Source of the DNA: an uncultured bacterium
GTDB taxonomy: Bacteria; Cyanobacteriota; Vampirovibrionia; Gastranaerophilales; Gastranaerophilaceae
DNA length: 64,000 nucleotides
Reading direction: 5' to 3'
Assembly (NCBI GenBank): GCA_902761735.1
Contig: CACWLL010000009.1
Location: forward strand, 34,161-98,160
Under the pieces are notes generated by a model, which saw only the letters and a program-made list of their open reading frames with translations, did not search any database and had not been told where the DNA came from. Position 1 is the first letter of the stretch. Each line of letters starts with the position of its first letter. A program made the position numbers and the translations under genes. Shown one piece after another: positions 61,780 to 64,000 of this stretch.

Positions 61780-62472
61780 ATGATGAAAACAGTTGAAGCG
61801 CCAACCGAGAAAAAAGTTATCAGAGTTGCAATAATAGAAGATTTTAAATTGACTCGAGTTGGGTTAAGATGTGCGTTAAATGCAAATGAGGATATGTCTG
61901 TCGTAATTGAAGCAGAGGATGCTCAAACCGGCTTGAGAATGATGGAGAGGGAAAAGCCGGATGTTATATTAATGGATTTAGGACTAATTGGTATGAACGG
62001 AATTGAGGCAACCGTAAAAGTTAAAGAAATGTTCCCAAAGGTAAAAGTTATTGCTTTAACTTCACACGATAGAGCAGAAGAAGTTATTGCCGCATTAAGT
62101 TCGGGAGCAAGTGCATATTGTTTGAAAGATATAGATCCTGACAAGCTTGCAAATGTCATACGTGATGTTAATGAGGGTGCGTGCTGGATTGATCCTATGG
62201 TTTCTCAGTTAGCGCTTAATTCGTTTCCAAAGATTGATAATATCGGATTTTTGCCGCGCAAAAATAGTGATGAGGGGCGAGTTCCTCTAACGGAAAGAGA
62301 ATATGAAGTCTTAAAACATCTTGTAAGCGGTAAAAGTAATACGGAAATTGCGAAGGAATTAATTGTAAGTGTTCATACCGCAAAAGCTCATGTGTGTTCT
62401 ATTTTACAAAAAATGTGTGTAAATGACAGGGTGCAGGCTGCTGTCAAGGCTGTTAAAGAGGGATTAGTGTAA
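61780..62472 (+). CDS. NarL/FixJ-type response regulator
   Basis: 230 aa. Receiver domain with acidic pocket VAIIEDFKL, phospho-acceptor Asp in DVILMDLGLIGMNG, Thr/Ser switch ALTSHD and Lys in AYCLKDID. The LuxR-type helix-turn-helix follows: LTEREYEVLKHLVSGKSNTE, IAKELIVSVHTAKAHV. No histidine kinase is nearby, so it is an orphan here. GAGAGAGGA upstream. Target genes unknown. Confidence 0.93.
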   Translation: MMKTVEAPTEKKVIRVAIIEDFKLTRVGLRCALNANEDMSVVIEAEDAQTGLRMMEREKPDVILMDLGLIGMNGIEATVKVKEMFPKVKVIALTSHDRAEEVIAALSSGASAYCLKDIDPDKLANVIRDVNEGACWIDPMVSQLALNSFPKIDNIGFLPRKNSDEGRVPLTEREYEVLKHLVSGKSNTEIAKELIVSVHTAKAHVCSILQKMCVNDRVQAAVKAVKEGLV

Positions 62473-62495
62473 TTATTCAGGTTATATATGATTTG

Positions 62496-62527
62496 CTGCG
62501 GTACAATATTGTACCGCAGTTTTTTTA
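62496..62527 (+). terminator. Rho-independent terminator
   Basis: A perfect palindrome with arms CTGCGGTACAAT and ATTGTACCGCAG (62496-62519), followed by T7. Ends the response regulator transcript. Confidence 0.93.
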
Positions 62528-63838
62528 TAGGTTCAAAGCGTGATAAAACAATTCGGAAACTTTTCGATTGTATTCTTTTCCATCGTCTTTCGCAAAGAGG
62601 TTTTCCCAGTGACTTTCGGGTGTCCCGTCATTAGAATAAGAGGGATTACACATCATAAGATGATGGGTATTGGTGTCATATCTTAGAGGAAATAAATCTT
62701 CCATTTGCATAAAACTGGGTAATTTATCACTCGGATATTCATAGGCAAAAAGAGAATTGTTTATTCTGTGAAGTCTTTCTTCATAACTTCTTCCGCCTGT
62801 GTCGTTGTCGTTTGAAACTTCTATTCCGGGGGTATAGCTAAAATCATACTTGAAATTTATGGAATGAGATTTTACTTCGTTATAGTTATTGGGTTCTATA
62901 AAACCTGTTCCTGCGGTGAGTCCTAAATTTTCATATCGGATAAAATCTCCGGTACTTTTTTCTCCTATAAAACTCAGTGTAGTTTTACCTGAGCGTAAGC
63001 GTATTTCATTTATAATATATTGCATTTGAGAATAATCAGGCAAAGCCCCTACACCGGTGTAATTTTCCATATCATAGCCGCCAATGTGTTTTGCAGAATC
63101 AATAAAGATTGCTTCAAATCCTGTATTAATAAGGTCTACGTGTTCTTTTATAAAAAGTTCCTGATGTTCAGTATTTTTCCAGTCAAAAGTAATGTCATTA
63201 TCCCCTTCCGTAGTAATTTTTATTTGGTCTGCGGATATTACGGTTCTAAAACCTGTTTTTAGTCCGTGGAAATGTGCAATATCGTTAAATGCATGGAATT
63301 GTTCGATTGGAGAAATTTTATTTATAATATCGAAATTTATGATGTTTTTACTGTATCCTGAATTTAATTTTATTCCGTATATAGAATTTTCTTCTTCAGG
63401 TGCTTTGTTGTAGCCATCACCGTATATGTTCGGAAAAATTTGCGATAAAATAACACAGTTTGCCCAACTTTTTGCTGACGGGGGAATTGCAGGTATAAGT
63501 TTTATCGTGCTAAACAACCCGTTTTTTGTAAGATTTCCGTGCATTTCTGCAATTGCTCGATTGTTTATTTCTACATAATTTGCACGAACACCCCATTTAT
63601 CACCGTAGTTTGGTGTTAAGATTTTGTCCGGAAATTTATTATAAAAAGTGGAGCATTCACAAAGTGTTACAACAGATTCAACGGCTTGTTTAATGCTGCG
63701 GTTAAGCAACTCTGACGGAATAATATTTCCTATCCATTTTTTTAATCCGGCAGTATATTGTCTGTCGTGAGTGAATTTATCAGGATAAAGTTTTGTATTT
63801 TCTCCAATGGCAAGAAGTAATTTATTTACATAGTTCAT
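62525..63838 (-). CDS. Divergent alpha-amylase superfamily (GH13-like) protein
   Basis: 437 aa, no signal peptide. The order of short motifs follows GH13: FNDIAHFHGLKTGFRT, then AIFIDSAKHIGGYD (nucleophile-type Asp and the KH pair, but the usual Arg two residues before Asp is Phe), then LSFIGEKSTGD (acid/base-type Glu) and VSNDNDTGG (third Asp). Overall similarity to known amylases looks low, so activity is uncertain; a glycan-binding or pseudo-enzyme role is possible. No Shine-Dalgarno is clear at the start, ATGAACTATG. Confidence 0.6.
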   Translation of the reverse strand: MNYVNKLLLAIGENTKLYPDKFTHDRQYTAGLKKWIGNIIPSELLNRSIKQAVESVVTLCECSTFYNKFPDKILTPNYGDKWGVRANYVEINNRAIAEMHGNLTKNGLFSTIKLIPAIPPSAKSWANCVILSQIFPNIYGDGYNKAPEEENSIYGIKLNSGYSKNIINFDIINKISPIEQFHAFNDIAHFHGLKTGFRTVISADQIKITTEGDNDITFDWKNTEHQELFIKEHVDLINTGFEAIFIDSAKHIGGYDMENYTGVGALPDYSQMQYIINEIRLRSGKTTLSFIGEKSTGDFIRYENLGLTAGTGFIEPNNYNEVKSHSINFKYDFSYTPGIEVSNDNDTGGRSYEERLHRINNSLFAYEYPSDKLPSFMQMEDLFPLRYDTNTHHLMMCNPSYSNDGTPESHWENLFAKDDGKEYNRKVSELFYHALNL

Positions 63839-64000
63839 AGTATTAGAAATATAGTCGAATAAATCGTTTATTAAAATAACTGATGGTTTATAAAAAAGTT
63901 TTATTAATAAACCTTAACAAAGATTAAAGAAAAAGGAAAAAAGAGCCGTAAAGAGAATAAGAAGTGTGTAAAAGCACAAGCATGCGAAGAAAGGTTAGAC
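63839..64000. other. Non-coding edge of the window
   Basis: AT-rich, with purine runs. No frame or RNA gene can be supported in the 162 bases before the edge; it probably holds the upstream region of a plus-strand unit. Confidence 0.4.

Overview
The window is 64 kb of AT-rich bacterial chromosome with dense genes, mostly ATG starts with AAGG/GGAG ribosome binding sites. The best fit is a non-photosynthetic relative of cyanobacteria from an anaerobic, fermenting lineage (Gastranaerophilales/Melainabacteria type). This is inferred from the gene mix and from hypothetical families I associate with that group (proteins opening MGMAASQAR, and a CPHGAP...CPIC protein). The genes point to anaerobic metabolism: a four-subunit 2-oxoacid:ferredoxin oxidoreductase, pyruvate phosphate dikinase, a flavodiiron protein for oxygen or NO removal, phosphoglucose isomerase, a GH57-type glycosidase and the DXP isoprenoid route. 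I found no rRNA, tRNA, IS element, prophage or CRISPR array.

Layout. 1-1.7 kb (minus): the 5' part of a TPR protein gene cut by the window edge, and a DUF4145-type tail-anchored protein. 1.7-4.6 kb: a cobalamin riboswitch, with a hairpin masking the Shine-Dalgarno, heading three genes of unknown function. 4.6-8.4 kb: a small-protein gene with repeated operator-like sites, a putative zinc metallopeptidase with an Asn-Pro-Asp repeat linker, and the first MGMAASQAR protein. 8.5-12.9 kb: polyprenyl synthase, signal peptidase I, a structured RNA resembling 6S RNA, and two surface-glycan glycosyltransferases. 13-25 kb: leuS, rsmI, polA, 5-formyl-THF cyclo-ligase divergent from cobO, a GGDEF/HD-GYP c-di-GMP protein, and dxs. 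25.3-32.9 kb: a secreted OB-like protein, GH57, rpsA, then a locus of helical proteins (second MGMAASQAR paralogue, Gly-rich protein, a frameshifted small gene, small coiled-coil protein). 32.9-37.4 kb (minus): cca-type nucleotidyltransferase, two small unknowns and korDABC. 37.6-44.5 kb: an 1843-residue coiled-coil protein overlapping a glcD-type oxidase. 44.7-53.7 kb (minus): ppdK, an unknown gene, and the infA-rpmJ-rpsM-rpsK-rpsD-rpoA-rplQ-truA-rplM-rpsI cluster. 54-64 kb: agmatinase, ligA, a SIMPL protein, pgi, a flavodiiron protein, a NarL-type regulator and a divergent GH13-like protein.

The most unusual signals are: a B12 riboswitch controlling a membrane-protein operon of unknown function, on the same window as the B12 adenosyltransferase cobO; the MGM protein family, with conserved helical ends and a variable middle; a recurring leaderless promoter layout (a -10 box 6-7 nt before ATG), including a shared palindromic -10 between two divergent genes; and a set of candidate operators and structured RNAs.
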